Shown: positions 45,715 through 55,262, counted from the stretch's first letter. The stretch is DNA of 64,000 bases from Mesonia phycicola (GCF_900141885.1 NZ_FQYY01000002.1:353531-417530); one strand, 5' to 3'. Numbers and translations are program-made. The notes: generated by a model not told the origin, from the sequence alone.

Positions 45715-46356
45715 TTAAAACATTTCTTTTAAAAGAGACTTTACTTCATTGAGCATCATACCAGTAGCACCCCAAACAACTTGATTATTCAAATAAAAGG
45801 CTGGTACGCTTACATTTTTAGCATACGAAGTAGAGAGTGTTTGTTCTATTAAATTTTTATCATTTAAAAAATCTTGAAGAGTAACTTCTAAAATTTCTTC
45901 TACTTCACTTTCTTGTTTTACAAATTTGGGAGTTTGGTTTGCTATACCTAAAAATGGATGTACCCAAAAATTAGAAGGTGGGATATAAATTTTAGTCAAT
46001 TTTTTTACTACTTGTATTTCTGTGGGCTTTACTCCTACTTCTTCAAAAGTTTCTCGTAAAGCTGTTTCTTCCATATTTTTATCTTCTGGCTCTGCTCTTC
46101 CGCCGGGAAAACCAATTTGTGCAGAATGTACCCCTTTATACGTTTTTCTTAAAATAAGCACTAAGCAAGTTTCGTGGTTTTTATTAGGGTAAAATAATGC
46201 CATTACTCCGGCTCTTTTAGGGTTTTTGGGAGATTTAGATAATTTTGCTAATTCTTCTTTTCTAAAATCTGGAGACATTTCTAAATGTGCTTTTTCTCCT
46301 ATCACCTTAAAATTTTCTATTTTTGAAATTGAATTTTTAAATTCTGAAAATGTCAT
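45715..46356 (-). CDS. Nudix hydrolase, CoA pyrophosphatase-like
   Basis: A 213-residue Nudix enzyme. The box spans residues 85-109 (GGRAEPED, then RETFEEVGV with Arg101-Glu102 and Glu105-Glu106). The preceding LILRKTYKGVHSAQIGFPGG is typical of the CoA-diphosphatase (NudL) branch, which cleaves CoA to 3',5'-ADP and phosphopantetheine. Its start codon overlaps, head to head, that of the cyclophilin gene (7 bp shared). The acyltransferase gene follows in the same direction. Confidence 0.9.
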   Translation of the reverse strand: MTFSEFKNSISKIENFKVIGEKAHLEMSPDFRKEELAKLSKSPKNPKRAGVMALFYPNKNHETCLVLILRKTYKGVHSAQIGFPGGRAEPEDKNMEETALRETFEEVGVKPTEIQVVKKLTKIYIPPSNFWVHPFLGIANQTPKFVKQESEVEEILEVTLQDFLNDKNLIEQTLSTSYAKNVSVPAFYLNNQVVWGATGMMLNEVKSLLKEMF

Positions 46357-47108
46357 ATTTACAAAAATTATTCTGTTTGACTATTATTTTGTCTGCCACT
46401 CTTTTTATTAGTTGTGAAGATACTAAAACCCAGAAAAACTCTAATAAATCTAAAAAAGAACTTGAAAGAGCTGCTCAAAAAGCAAAAGAAGATAGTATTT
46501 TAAACTCTGTAAAAATTTATGATGATGCATTAAAAACAAGTATAGATTTAAAAGCTATTGAAACGGTAAGTCAAGAAGAATTAATTCCGTTTCTTACTAA
46601 ATATGGTATAAACAACCCTGAAAACAAAGTAGTTATTTATACAAGTTTTGGTAATATATATGTAACTCTTTTTAACGATACACCTTTACATAGAGCTAAT
46701 TTTGTAAGACTAGCTAAAACAGGTTATTTTGGAACTACATTTTTTCACAGAGTTTTAGATAATTTTGTAATACAAGGTGGTAATAGTGACAATGTATCTA
46801 CTCAAAAAGTAAGAGCAGCTATAGGTGATTATTTAATTCCGAGTGAATTTTCACCTAAACATCAGCACAACAGAGGTGCTTTTTCTGCTGCAAAATATAG
46901 CGAGCAAAATATAAGTAAAGCATCTTCTCCCTTTGAGTTTTTTATCGTGCAGGGTGAAAGAGGCGCTCACCACTTAGATAATGACCATACTGTTTTTGGT
47001 ATAGTTACACAAGGAATGAGTGTGGTAGATAAAATAGCAAAAATAAAAACAGACGAAAGTGAATGGCCTCTTAAAAATGTAATTATTGATAGCGTTACTG
47101 TACAATAA
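46350..47108 (+). CDS. cyclophilin-type peptidylprolyl isomerase lipoprotein
   Basis: A 252-residue lipoprotein (lipobox before Cys22) with a charged linker (about 24-50) and a cyclophilin domain from about 85. Core motifs FFHRVLDNFVIQGGN and FEFFIVQGE, and the His in HTVFGIV, are visible. It should assist proline isomerisation in the periplasm. The gene's ATG (46350) lies inside the 5' end of the divergent Nudix gene, so its promoter must lie within that coding region. Confidence 0.9.
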   Translation: MSYLQKLFCLTIILSATLFISCEDTKTQKNSNKSKKELERAAQKAKEDSILNSVKIYDDALKTSIDLKAIETVSQEELIPFLTKYGINNPENKVVIYTSFGNIYVTLFNDTPLHRANFVRLAKTGYFGTTFFHRVLDNFVIQGGNSDNVSTQKVRAAIGDYLIPSEFSPKHQHNRGAFSAAKYSEQNISKASSPFEFFIVQGERGAHHLDNDHTVFGIVTQGMSVVDKIAKIKTDESEWPLKNVIIDSVTVQ

Positions 47109-47110
47109 CT

Positions 47111-47728
47111 CTACTCGTCACTATTTATATAAACAGAAGGCAAACGTATATCAAAATAAACTGCTAAAGACCTAGTTATAATAACCACAGAGCCTGAAAC
47201 TATAAAAATTAACTCTTGACTTAATTGAAAATATTGTAATAAAAAATAAGTACCGCCTCCTAAAATACAAGCGATAGCATAAATTTCTTTTGTTTTAAAA
47301 AGCAATGGTATTTCATTACATAAAATATCTCTTAAAACACCACCAAAGCAAGCTGTTATAGTACCAATAGCTATGCAAATAATAGGTGAAAACTCTGCAG
47401 ATAAGCCTTTTTCTACCCCAATTACGGTGTAAAGCCCTATCCCTATAGTATCAAATAAAAATATAGATTTTCTAAGATGAACTAATTTTTTTCTAAAAAT
47501 TATAGCAAATATAGTGGTAACAATAACTACGTGAACATAAATAAGATCTCGCATCCACTCTACCGGAGCATCTATTAATAAATCTCTTAAAGTACCACCA
47601 CCTACAGAGGCTACAAAAGCAATAATTAAAATACCAAGGGGATCCATCTTCTTTTTCATAGAAGACAAAACTCCAGAAATAGAAAATGCTACAACTCCAA
47701 GTATATTTATAATTAAGAAAAAATCCAT
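47111..47728 (-). CDS. TRIC cation channel family protein (UPF0126/YicG-like)
   Basis: A 205-residue membrane protein with seven hydrophobic helices and two repeats of the family motif: GGGTLRDLLI near residue 43 and FGGVLRDILC near 128. This internal duplication is the hallmark of UPF0126/TRIC proteins. Prokaryotic TRIC channels pass monovalent cations. It follows the RDD gene directly (47729/47728) and converges with the cyclophilin gene, 2 bp apart. Confidence 0.9.
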   Translation of the reverse strand: MDFFLIINILGVVAFSISGVLSSMKKKMDPLGILIIAFVASVGGGTLRDLLIDAPVEWMRDLIYVHVVIVTTIFAIIFRKKLVHLRKSIFLFDTIGIGLYTVIGVEKGLSAEFSPIICIAIGTITACFGGVLRDILCNEIPLLFKTKEIYAIACILGGGTYFLLQYFQLSQELIFIVSGSVVIITRSLAVYFDIRLPSVYINSDE

Positions 47729-48442
47729 TTATTGCTGTGTGTAATAGTTATAGTCTACTATTACTTTCTCTAAAAAAAGTAAAGGTTTTTCTTTAAGGGT
47801 AATATCCATCATAGAGCTTGTTTTTTTGGCTAAAGAAACTATAATAGCATGATTATTTTCTTTTTTAGCTTTTTGAAATAGATTTTTAATGGTTTGCATC
47901 TCATTATCTGTAAAAATGGTTACCTGCGGATACTCTGGCTGATGATCTTCTGGTACATCTGTATTTACCGTATGGTGTAAAAATATTCTTTGCTTTTCTG
48001 ATATTACAGTAGTTTTTGCTGCTATATCCCCCAAGCGTTGCCCTTTTCCGTTTAATAAATAAGTAACCATTGCAATAGCACCACTAGTCATAGATAATTC
48101 TATCATACCTAATAACCAACGAATTGCATAGTTAGAAAAAGAAGCTTTAGAGCCATCTAATTTAACCACTCTTATTTTTAATAATGCTTTACCTATAGAT
48201 TGGCCATTCCAAAATGTTTCACATATTAATGAATATAAAAAAGGTGGTAAACCAATCACCAACATAAAAACCCATTGCTCTCTCAATCCTAAAGAAATAA
48301 AGCCTAAAACTATAGTGACTGAAATTATATAAGCAATGATTACTAAAATATCTACTAAATATGCCAAGATTCTATCCCCTAAATTGGCTATATTTTGATT
48401 GATGGAAACATTTTGAGCTGTTTCTATTTGAAAATTATCCAT
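47729..48442 (-). CDS. RDD family membrane protein
   Basis: A 237-residue protein. The N-terminal RDD domain (about 18-150) begins with NLGDRILAYLVDILVI and contains the QSIGKALLKIRVVK segment. Three or four membrane helices are present. A C-terminal soluble extension (about 165-237) has no known domain. It is transcribed divergently from the SpoIIM/MoxR operon with 36 bp between the start codons; RDD genes commonly accompany that operon in Bacteroidota. Confidence 0.88.
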   Translation of the reverse strand: MDNFQIETAQNVSINQNIANLGDRILAYLVDILVIIAYIISVTIVLGFISLGLREQWVFMLVIGLPPFLYSLICETFWNGQSIGKALLKIRVVKLDGSKASFSNYAIRWLLGMIELSMTSGAIAMVTYLLNGKGQRLGDIAAKTTVISEKQRIFLHHTVNTDVPEDHQPEYPQVTIFTDNEMQTIKNLFQKAKKENNHAIIVSLAKKTSSMMDITLKEKPLLFLEKVIVDYNYYTQQ

Positions 48443-48478
48443 TTAATACGTTTCTTTGAAATTCAATCTTCAGAAATT

Positions 48479-49459
48479 ATGCGTGAAGCTGCATTTGTAA
48501 AGCAAAATAAGGATAAATGGAATAAATTTGAAAGGGTTATTCAAAATAATATTCAAATTACTCCAGAAGAGCTCTCTGCACTCTACTTAGAAGTGACAGA
48601 TCATTTAAGTTATGCGCAAACATTTTACCCTAATAGCAACACTCTTGCATATTTAAATAGTATATCATCTCAAGCACATCAAAAAATATATAAGAGTAAA
48701 AAAGAATCTAGAAATAGATTAATTACTTTTTTCACCAAAGAGTTTCCTTTAGAATTTTACAACTATCAAAAACAACTATTCATTGCATTTTTATCTTTTA
48801 TGTTATTTGCTATAATGGGTTGGTATTCTGCTGCAACAGATCAAAGTTTTGTGAGATCAATACTAGGTGATGCTTATGTTAATATGACACTTGAAAACAT
48901 AGAAAATAACGACCCAATGGGAGTTTACAAAGACATGGAAGAGATGAATATGTTTTTGGGCATTACTATTAATAACATTAAAGTAGGCTTATTTGCTTAC
49001 GTATTGGGCATATTTTTTGGCATAGGTACTATTTACATCACCATGAATAATGCTATTATGATAGGTAGCTTTCAGTACTTTTTTTATGAAAAAGGTTTAC
49101 TTTGGGAGTCTGTAAGAACTGTATGGATACATGGTACTATAGAAATATCTGTAATTATAATTGCTGCTTGTGCAGGATTGGTTCTTGCTAAAGGTATTTT
49201 ATTTCCTGGTACTTATACTAGATTAGCTTCTTTTATAAACGGAGTAAAATCTGGCTTAAAAATAGTGATTAGTACCGTCCCATTTTTTATTATAGCAGGA
49301 TTTTTAGAAGGATTTGTAACTAGACATACCGAAATGCCAGATTGGCTAGCTATTTTAATTATAAGTTTATCTTTGGCTCTAATATTATTCTATTACGTTA
49401 TATACCCTATACATTTACATAAATCACAAATTAAAGATGCAAAAATTTATACCATTTAA
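48479..49459 (+). CDS. SpoIIM-family (stage II sporulation protein M-like) membrane protein
   Basis: A 326-residue membrane protein of the SpoIIM/DUF95 family, with helices at about 105-125 and 165-320. The motifs AYVLGIFFGIGTIYITMNNAIMIG and GTIEISVIIIAACAGLVLAKG are typical. The frame extends upstream to 48395, but that would overlap the RDD gene; the ATG at 48479 begins the conserved MREAAFVKQNKDKW. It heads a six-gene unit. The organism is not a spore former, so the name reflects family only. Confidence 0.9.
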   Translation: MREAAFVKQNKDKWNKFERVIQNNIQITPEELSALYLEVTDHLSYAQTFYPNSNTLAYLNSISSQAHQKIYKSKKESRNRLITFFTKEFPLEFYNYQKQLFIAFLSFMLFAIMGWYSAATDQSFVRSILGDAYVNMTLENIENNDPMGVYKDMEEMNMFLGITINNIKVGLFAYVLGIFFGIGTIYITMNNAIMIGSFQYFFYEKGLLWESVRTVWIHGTIEISVIIIAACAGLVLAKGILFPGTYTRLASFINGVKSGLKIVISTVPFFIIAGFLEGFVTRHTEMPDWLAILIISLSLALILFYYVIYPIHLHKSQIKDAKIYTI

Positions 49460-50309
49460 AAAAGAACGAGACTTAGGAGATATCTTAACAGTTACATTCA
49501 ATTTTGTAAGAGATAACTACAAAGTACTGTTTAAAGCTCTTGTTAAATATGCTGGCCCAGCATTTCTTCTTCAACTTTTTGCTCTGGGTTACTATACGTA
49601 TGTGAGTGGAGGTCTAGGTTCAGATATTTTTACGCAATTATCATCATCTAATAATTTTGGGTTTAGCTTTGTGTTAAGTATGCTGTTTATGTTTATTGCT
49701 TCTATACTTTACCAAGCATTTATGTATGGTACTATACAGCATAGTATCAAATCTTACATTAAAAATAACGGAATAATTAACATAGACGAAGTTGGTCAAG
49801 GTATGAGTGAAGATTGGCTTTCATTTCTAGGTTTAGGTTTTGCTATTAGTTTCATGATTTTTGTAGGGGCTATTTTTTGCTTTTTTCCTGCAATTTATTT
49901 AGCTGTGCCTCTATCTCTTGTTTATAGTATAAAAACTTTTGACAGGCTTAGCTTTTCTGAAACTATTTCTCACAGTTTTAAACTTGTAAAAGACAATTGG
50001 TGGGTTACTTTTTTAACTTTAGTAGTAATGACTATTGTAGTATACATTATTAATATGGTTTTTCAAATACCTACCATAATTTATACTTTAGTTAAAACAC
50101 TTAGTTCTGTTAGTGAAGGTTCTCTTACTGATCCTAGTTTTACTTTTGATTGGGTTTATTTATCTCTAAATATTTTAGGAAACGCAATATCAAATATTGT
50201 TTACAGTATTTTGGCGGTAACCGTTTGTTTTATTTATTTTAATTTAAATGAAAAACAAAACCATACAGGAGCTTACGAAGCTATAGATAATTTAGGGAAA
50301 GATCACTAA
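49437..50309 (+). CDS. multi-pass membrane protein in MoxR operon
   Basis: A 290-residue protein with six hydrophobic helices (about 35-55, 75-100, 130-155, 185-210, 250-275) and a repeated pattern of the type seen in DUF-type glycerophosphodiester phosphodiesterase membrane domains. No catalytic motif is visible. Its start overlaps the SpoIIM-type gene by 23 bp and its stop directly precedes the DUF4129 gene, so translation is coupled. Function unknown. Confidence 0.75.
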   Translation: MQKFIPFKKERDLGDILTVTFNFVRDNYKVLFKALVKYAGPAFLLQLFALGYYTYVSGGLGSDIFTQLSSSNNFGFSFVLSMLFMFIASILYQAFMYGTIQHSIKSYIKNNGIINIDEVGQGMSEDWLSFLGLGFAISFMIFVGAIFCFFPAIYLAVPLSLVYSIKTFDRLSFSETISHSFKLVKDNWWVTFLTLVVMTIVVYIINMVFQIPTIIYTLVKTLSSVSEGSLTDPSFTFDWVYLSLNILGNAISNIVYSILAVTVCFIYFNLNEKQNHTGAYEAIDNLGKDH

Positions 50310-51056
50310 ATGAAATTACTACACTATCCGCTCATCCTTATTTTTTTATTGTCAGTTTCTATAGTTACTGCACAAAAAGATACACTTGTACCTCAAGATT
50401 TTGAGTATGACCATACTCAAAATTTACAGCCAGTATCTTTTAATAAAAATGATATAGAAGATTTTAAAAGTGATACTGATTTTAATTATTCTGAAATTAA
50501 TGAAAATGAAGGCTGGTGGTATAGGTTTAAAAGATGGGGTTACAATATTTGGGATAGCTTCTGGAAATGGCTTTGGGGAGACTATAAAGCCAATACATTA
50601 CTTGCTTTCTTTATAAAAAATCTTCCCTACTTAATACTATTTTTAGTTATATGTTTTACGGTATATTTATTTATTAAAATTAACCCTGGTGGCAAAACAC
50701 TAAAAAAACAAGATGCTGGGAAAGTTTTTTTATCTGAAGAAGAAAAAATTATTTATACAGAAGATATACAACAATTGGTACAAACTGCCTTACAAAACAA
50801 GCAATATAGGTTAGCTGTTAGGTACTCTTATTTACTAGTTTTAAAAAACTTAAAAGACAAAGAAATAATAGATTATCAATTTCAAAAAACTAATCATGAT
50901 TATTTAGCTGAAATTTCATCAGCACAACTTAATCAGCATTTTCAAAAGGTTACTAAAGTTTATGATTTTGTATGGTATGGTGATTTTCCCATTTCTGAAA
51001 GTGAATATAAAATAGCTGAAAAAGAATTTACAGCATTTCAAAATCAACTCAACTAA
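50310..51056 (+). CDS. DUF4129 domain-containing protein
   Basis: A 248-residue protein with a signal-like segment (1-20), an extracytoplasmic tryptophan-rich stretch (about 68-92, GWWYRFKRWGYNIWDSFWKWLW), one membrane helix (about 103-125) and a cytoplasmic DUF4129 domain (about 150-245, YRLAVRYSYLLVLKNL). Such proteins regularly stand between DUF4350 and transglutaminase- or MoxR-linked genes. It overlaps the next gene by 1 bp (TAATG). Confidence 0.85.
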   Translation: MKLLHYPLILIFLLSVSIVTAQKDTLVPQDFEYDHTQNLQPVSFNKNDIEDFKSDTDFNYSEINENEGWWYRFKRWGYNIWDSFWKWLWGDYKANTLLAFFIKNLPYLILFLVICFTVYLFIKINPGGKTLKKQDAGKVFLSEEEKIIYTEDIQQLVQTALQNKQYRLAVRYSYLLVLKNLKDKEIIDYQFQKTNHDYLAEISSAQLNQHFQKVTKVYDFVWYGDFPISESEYKIAEKEFTAFQNQLN

Positions 51057-52249
51057 TGGAGAAAAGCTATAAAATTACATTAACTATTTTATTGGTTCTT
51101 CTAGCAGGCTTAGTCTTTTTAGAAGCCAATCAAAGAGAACCAATAAACTGGTTCAAAAGTTATTCTCAACGAGAAAAAATACCATATGGCACGTATGTAT
51201 TTTACGAAAGTTTAAAAGAAAAGTTTGAAGTTAAAGATGTTAACATACCTCCCTTTGAGTTTTTAAAAGACTCAACTAAAAATGGAACCTATTTCTTTTT
51301 AAATTACAATGTTTCTTTAGATAAAGCAGAAGTTTCAAAACTATTAAAATGGGTAGCAAGAGGTAATACCGCTGTAATTTCTAGTAATTATATTAGTGCT
51401 TCTTTATTAGATACATTAAAATTAACAAATAAAGAAAAAATTAGTAAAAACAAAATTGTTAATATTCCTCTATATAATTTCACTAATCCAAGTCTGCAAA
51501 ACGAAAATTTTTACGAGTTTAATCGTGATCAACCTCTTATATATTTTGACTCTTTAAACAATCACCAAAAAGTATTAGGAATTGGGAAAATAAAAGAAGA
51601 CACAACCCCTCCAAAAGATAGTTTAGTCAATTTTGTAGAAAATAAGTATAAAAAAGGTAAATTTTTACTGCATACATCGCCACAAACATTTACTAACTTT
51701 TTTCTTCTAACAGATAATAATTATAAATATGCTGAAAAGTTTTTGGCATACTTAGATAGTGATGACCCTATTTATTGGGATAATCATTATAAAAGAGGTA
51801 AATCCATATTCACCTCTCCGCTATACATTATCTTAAATAATAAATATTTAAAATGGGCTTATTATTTTGTATTAATAGCAGCTATACTTTTTATACTTTT
51901 TGAAGGTAAAAGAAAACAAAAAAGCATAAAAGTAATAGAACCTCTAAAAAATCAAACTTATGATTATACCAGAACTATAGCAGGTATGTATCTAGATAGT
52001 AAAGATTATAGAGGTATTGCAAATAAAATGATAGATCATTTTATAATACTTATTAATAAAAAACTGAAAGTAGATATTTTAAAACAAAAAAATAAAGTTG
52101 AATTATTACAACAACAAACAGAAAATTCTACAGAAGAAATAGAAAAATTATTTTCTAAAATTAAAGAAATACAAATAAAAACTGCAGTCAAGAAAAAAGA
52201 CTTAGAAGAGCTTAACCGCTTAATTATTCAATTTAAAAAGAATATTTAA
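51056..52249 (+). CDS. DUF4350 domain-containing membrane protein
   Basis: A 397-residue protein with an N-terminal helix (about 7-22), an extracytoplasmic DUF4350-type domain (about 30-230), a second helix (about 268-285) and a C-terminal cytoplasmic coiled-coil-like region. The segment SQREKIPYGTYVFYESL near residue 36 is characteristic. It overlaps both neighbours by 1 bp. It probably acts with the MoxR ATPase in the same complex; this is inference from gene order. Confidence 0.85.
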   Translation: MEKSYKITLTILLVLLAGLVFLEANQREPINWFKSYSQREKIPYGTYVFYESLKEKFEVKDVNIPPFEFLKDSTKNGTYFFLNYNVSLDKAEVSKLLKWVARGNTAVISSNYISASLLDTLKLTNKEKISKNKIVNIPLYNFTNPSLQNENFYEFNRDQPLIYFDSLNNHQKVLGIGKIKEDTTPPKDSLVNFVENKYKKGKFLLHTSPQTFTNFFLLTDNNYKYAEKFLAYLDSDDPIYWDNHYKRGKSIFTSPLYIILNNKYLKWAYYFVLIAAILFILFEGKRKQKSIKVIEPLKNQTYDYTRTIAGMYLDSKDYRGIANKMIDHFIILINKKLKVDILKQKNKVELLQQQTENSTEEIEKLFSKIKEIQIKTAVKKKDLEELNRLIIQFKKNI

Positions 52250-53304
52250 TGGACCATAATCAAGAGAAAGATCACCAAGAAGATCAAAAAAACCAACCTG
52301 TAGAGGCGGTTTCTAATTCAGAAAACAATCAAGATATTAATTTTAGTAATCGTATACCTTTAGACGAATTAAGAACAGCGGTACAAAATTTAAAAGACCA
52401 ATTAAGTAAAGTAATTATTGGCCAAAAAGATTTTGTAGAGTTATTAATAGTAGGTTTATTGGCAGATGGGCACGTACTTATAGAAGGGGTACCTGGTATT
52501 GCTAAAACAGTAACCGCTAAATTATTTGCAAAATCTATTAAAACAAATTTTAGCAGAATACAATTCACACCAGATTTAATGCCTAGTGATGTGTTGGGTA
52601 CTTCTATTTTAAATGCAAACTCTTCTGAGTTTGAATTTAAACCCGGACCTATCTTCTCTAATATTGTATTAATTGATGAGATTAATAGAGCTCCTGCAAA
52701 AACACAAGCGGCACTTTTTGAGGTTATGGAAGAGCGTCAAGTTACTATAGATGGTAAAGAATATAAAATGGAACCTCCTTTCATGGTTTTAGCTACACAA
52801 AACCCAGTAGAACAAGAAGGTACTTATGCATTACCAGAAGCTCAATTAGATAGATTTATCTTTAAAATAAAAGTAGATTACCCTTCTTTAGAGGAAGAGG
52901 TTTTAATTTTACAATCTCACCACGAGCGTAAATCTAAAAAACCTATAGACATTATTGAAGCGGTAATTACTCCAGAACTACTTAACAAGTATAGAAGCCA
53001 ATTACGTGACATTATTATAGAAGAAAAAATAATTAATTACATAGCTCAATTAGTTACCAAAACCAGAAATCACCCACATTTATTTTTAGGTGGTTCTCCA
53101 AGAGCTTCTATTTCTATTATGAATGCTTCAAAAGCATTTGCTGCAATTAATGGTAGAGATTTTGTCACTCCAGAAGACGTAAAAAAATCTTTAAATCCGG
53201 TGTTAGGCCACCGTATCATTTTAACTCCAGACAAAGAAATGGAAGGAATGACTACAGAAAATGTGATAGAAATGATTGTAAAATCTATTGAAATACCTAG
53301 ATAA
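52249..53304 (+). CDS. MoxR family AAA+ ATPase
   Basis: A 351-residue AAA+ chaperone-like ATPase. Walker A is GVPGIAKT at 80-87 and Walker B LIDEINRAP at 141-149. Sensor 1 (ATQNP) and the following QEGTYALPEAQLDRF are intact, with a C-terminal lid domain (HPHLFLGGSPRAS). MoxR proteins work with a DUF58/VWA partner to mature or insert metal into target complexes; the DUF58 gene follows at once. Nothing in the sequence names the client. Confidence 0.95.
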   Translation: MDHNQEKDHQEDQKNQPVEAVSNSENNQDINFSNRIPLDELRTAVQNLKDQLSKVIIGQKDFVELLIVGLLADGHVLIEGVPGIAKTVTAKLFAKSIKTNFSRIQFTPDLMPSDVLGTSILNANSSEFEFKPGPIFSNIVLIDEINRAPAKTQAALFEVMEERQVTIDGKEYKMEPPFMVLATQNPVEQEGTYALPEAQLDRFIFKIKVDYPSLEEEVLILQSHHERKSKKPIDIIEAVITPELLNKYRSQLRDIIIEEKIINYIAQLVTKTRNHPHLFLGGSPRASISIMNASKAFAAINGRDFVTPEDVKKSLNPVLGHRIILTPDKEMEGMTTENVIEMIVKSIEIPR

Positions 53305-53306
53305 GT

Positions 53307-54638
53307 GTGATTAAACTTATTAAGTCTTTATACTTTAACGAGCGTTTTTTTTATAGCCTCTTTGGGATTGCAATTTTATTCTTGCTTTCTTATTGGGTAA
53401 AACCTATTTATCCATATGTATGGTTATTAGTACTAATTTTTATTATTACCGTTGGTATAGAAATTATTGCGCTATATAAACACACAGGCTTAAAAGCAAA
53501 GAGAGTTTTAGCCGATAAATTTTCTAATAGTGATGAAAATGAAATCAATATTTATTTAACTAATAACTACAATTTTTCTGCAGAAATTGAAGTTATTGAT
53601 GAGATACCTATTCAGTTTCAAAAAAGAGATTTTTTAAGAAAAATTTCTATTGCTGCTAAAGAAGAAACTAAATTCACTTATTTATTAAAGCCAGTAGAAC
53701 GTGGTGTTTACAACTTTGGTAGTTTAAATTGTTATATAAAATTTGGTTTAAAACTTACCAAGAGAAGATATAAGTTTGATACCAACCAAACGGTAAAAGT
53801 TTATCCGTCATTTATACAAATGAAAAAGTATGACTTTTTAGCAATGGATAGAAGAGTGACTATGAACGGACTTAAAAAAGTACGTAAAATTGGTCATACT
53901 ATGGAGTTTGAACAAATAAGAGAATATGTTTTAGGAGACGATGTTAGAACCATTAATTGGAAAGCTACAGCCAAAAACAGAGATTTAATGGTAAATCAAT
54001 ACCAAGATGAAAAATCTCAACCAATTTATTCTATTATTGATACAAGCCGTGTCATGAAAATGCCTTTTGAAGGACTTAAATTATTAGATTATGCCATAAA
54101 TAGTAGCTTAGCCTTCTCTAACATTGCTCTTAAAAAAAATGATAAAGTTGGTTTACTTACTTTTTCTAATAAAATACAAAACTACGTAACCGCTTCAAGC
54201 AAAAAGACTCATCTTCAATTAATATTAGAGTCTCTTTATCAAGTAAACACCGAGTTTTTAGATAGTGATTTTGGTACATTGTACAGCTACGCTAAAAGAA
54301 AAATTACGCAAAGAAGTATGCTCATGCTATACACTAACTTTGAGCACATTTCATCTTTAAAAAGACAATTACCTTATTTAAAAGCACTAAACAAAAAACA
54401 CTTACTAGTAGTAATCTTCTTTCAAAATACAGAATTAGAAGAGTTAATAGAAAAAGAAGCAACCAACATCTTTGAAATTACAGAACAAACGGTGGCAACA
54501 GAATTTAAAAATGATAAAAAAATTATGGTGAATGAGTTGCAACGTAATGGTATTCAAACCGTTTTAACCGCTCCAGAAAATCTTACTATTAACACAATTA
54601 ATAAATATTTAGAAGTAAAATCTAGAGGACTATTATAA
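53307..54638 (+). CDS. DUF58 domain-containing protein (VWA-like MoxR partner)
   Basis: A 443-residue protein with two N-terminal membrane helices (about 12-45) and a DUF58 domain: MEFEQIREYVLGDDVRTINWKATAKN near residue 205. A VWA-like fold follows, with the expected MIDAS-type segment IIDTSRVMKM. It starts with GTG, 2 bp after the MoxR stop codon. It is the last gene of the operon; DUF58 and MoxR proteins are regularly co-encoded partners. Confidence 0.92.
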   Translation: MIKLIKSLYFNERFFYSLFGIAILFLLSYWVKPIYPYVWLLVLIFIITVGIEIIALYKHTGLKAKRVLADKFSNSDENEINIYLTNNYNFSAEIEVIDEIPIQFQKRDFLRKISIAAKEETKFTYLLKPVERGVYNFGSLNCYIKFGLKLTKRRYKFDTNQTVKVYPSFIQMKKYDFLAMDRRVTMNGLKKVRKIGHTMEFEQIREYVLGDDVRTINWKATAKNRDLMVNQYQDEKSQPIYSIIDTSRVMKMPFEGLKLLDYAINSSLAFSNIALKKNDKVGLLTFSNKIQNYVTASSKKTHLQLILESLYQVNTEFLDSDFGTLYSYAKRKITQRSMLMLYTNFEHISSLKRQLPYLKALNKKHLLVVIFFQNTELEELIEKEATNIFEITEQTVATEFKNDKKIMVNELQRNGIQTVLTAPENLTINTINKYLEVKSRGLL

Positions 54639-54700
54639 AAATTACATTTCATCTTATCAAAATTACAGTTGAGTAGTAAAAATTATAGCGCTACCTTTTA

Positions 54701-54735
54701 TAGTGGTTTATTTACAGTATTAAAATTAACCACTA
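54701..54735. repeat. inverted repeat upstream of DUF2141 gene
   Basis: TAGTGGTT (54701-54708) and AACCACTA (54728-54735) are 8-bp perfect arms separated by 19 bp, ending 12 bp before the ATG. It has no T-run, so an operator or a 5' untranslated-region stem is more likely than a terminator. Confidence 0.45.
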
Positions 54736-54747
54736 AAATAATTAAAG

Positions 54748-55158
54748 ATGAAAACAGTATTAATTTGTGTAATGCTTGCACTAGGTAAAATAGTAATTGC
54801 TCAAGAAACAGCAACAATTACTATAGAAGTTGAAAACATTTCTAACGATAACGGACATTTAATTGTGGGAATGTATACAGAAGATAATTTTCTAAAATCT
54901 AAACCTGAGTACTCTCAACAAGTAAAAATTAAAGATGGTAAAGCTACTATTGTTTTTAATGATGTTCCGGTAGGTGAATATGGGGTATCTTCATTTCATG
55001 ATGCTAACGATAATCAACAAATGGATTTTGAACCTACAGGAATGCCAAAAGAAGACTATGGCCTTTCAAACAACCCGATGCTTTATGGCCCACCAAATTG
55101 GAATGATGCAAAATTTCAACTACTAAAAGGTGAAAACAAAATCACAATTAGATATTAA
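54748..55158 (+). CDS. DUF2141 domain-containing secreted protein
   Basis: A 136-residue protein with a signal peptide (about 1-18) and a DUF2141 domain (about 22-135). Motifs NGHLIVGMY, PVGEYGVSSFHDANDNQQMD and GMPKEDYGLSNN define the family. It is a small beta-sandwich exported protein with no known activity. An inverted repeat lies upstream and a terminator follows. Confidence 0.9.
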   Translation: MKTVLICVMLALGKIVIAQETATITIEVENISNDNGHLIVGMYTEDNFLKSKPEYSQQVKIKDGKATIVFNDVPVGEYGVSSFHDANDNQQMDFEPTGMPKEDYGLSNNPMLYGPPNWNDAKFQLLKGENKITIRY

Positions 55159-55200
55159 AAAAACAAACGGTTAGACATAAAAGTTTAACCGTTTGTTTTT
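55159..55200 (+). terminator. intrinsic terminator
   Basis: 15-bp inverted repeat AAAAACAAACGGTTA / TAACCGTTTGTTTTT with a 12-nt loop, immediately after the DUF2141 stop codon. Confidence 0.85.
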
Positions 55201-55262
55201 TAGAAAACTTTAATAGATTATTTTGATAGTAAGAGTATATTTGCATACTAAATACAAATAGT

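Noticed and set aside
48395..48478. Upstream start of the SpoIIM-type gene
   Set aside because: Overlaps the divergent RDD gene and adds residues unlike the family; ATG at 48479 chosen.
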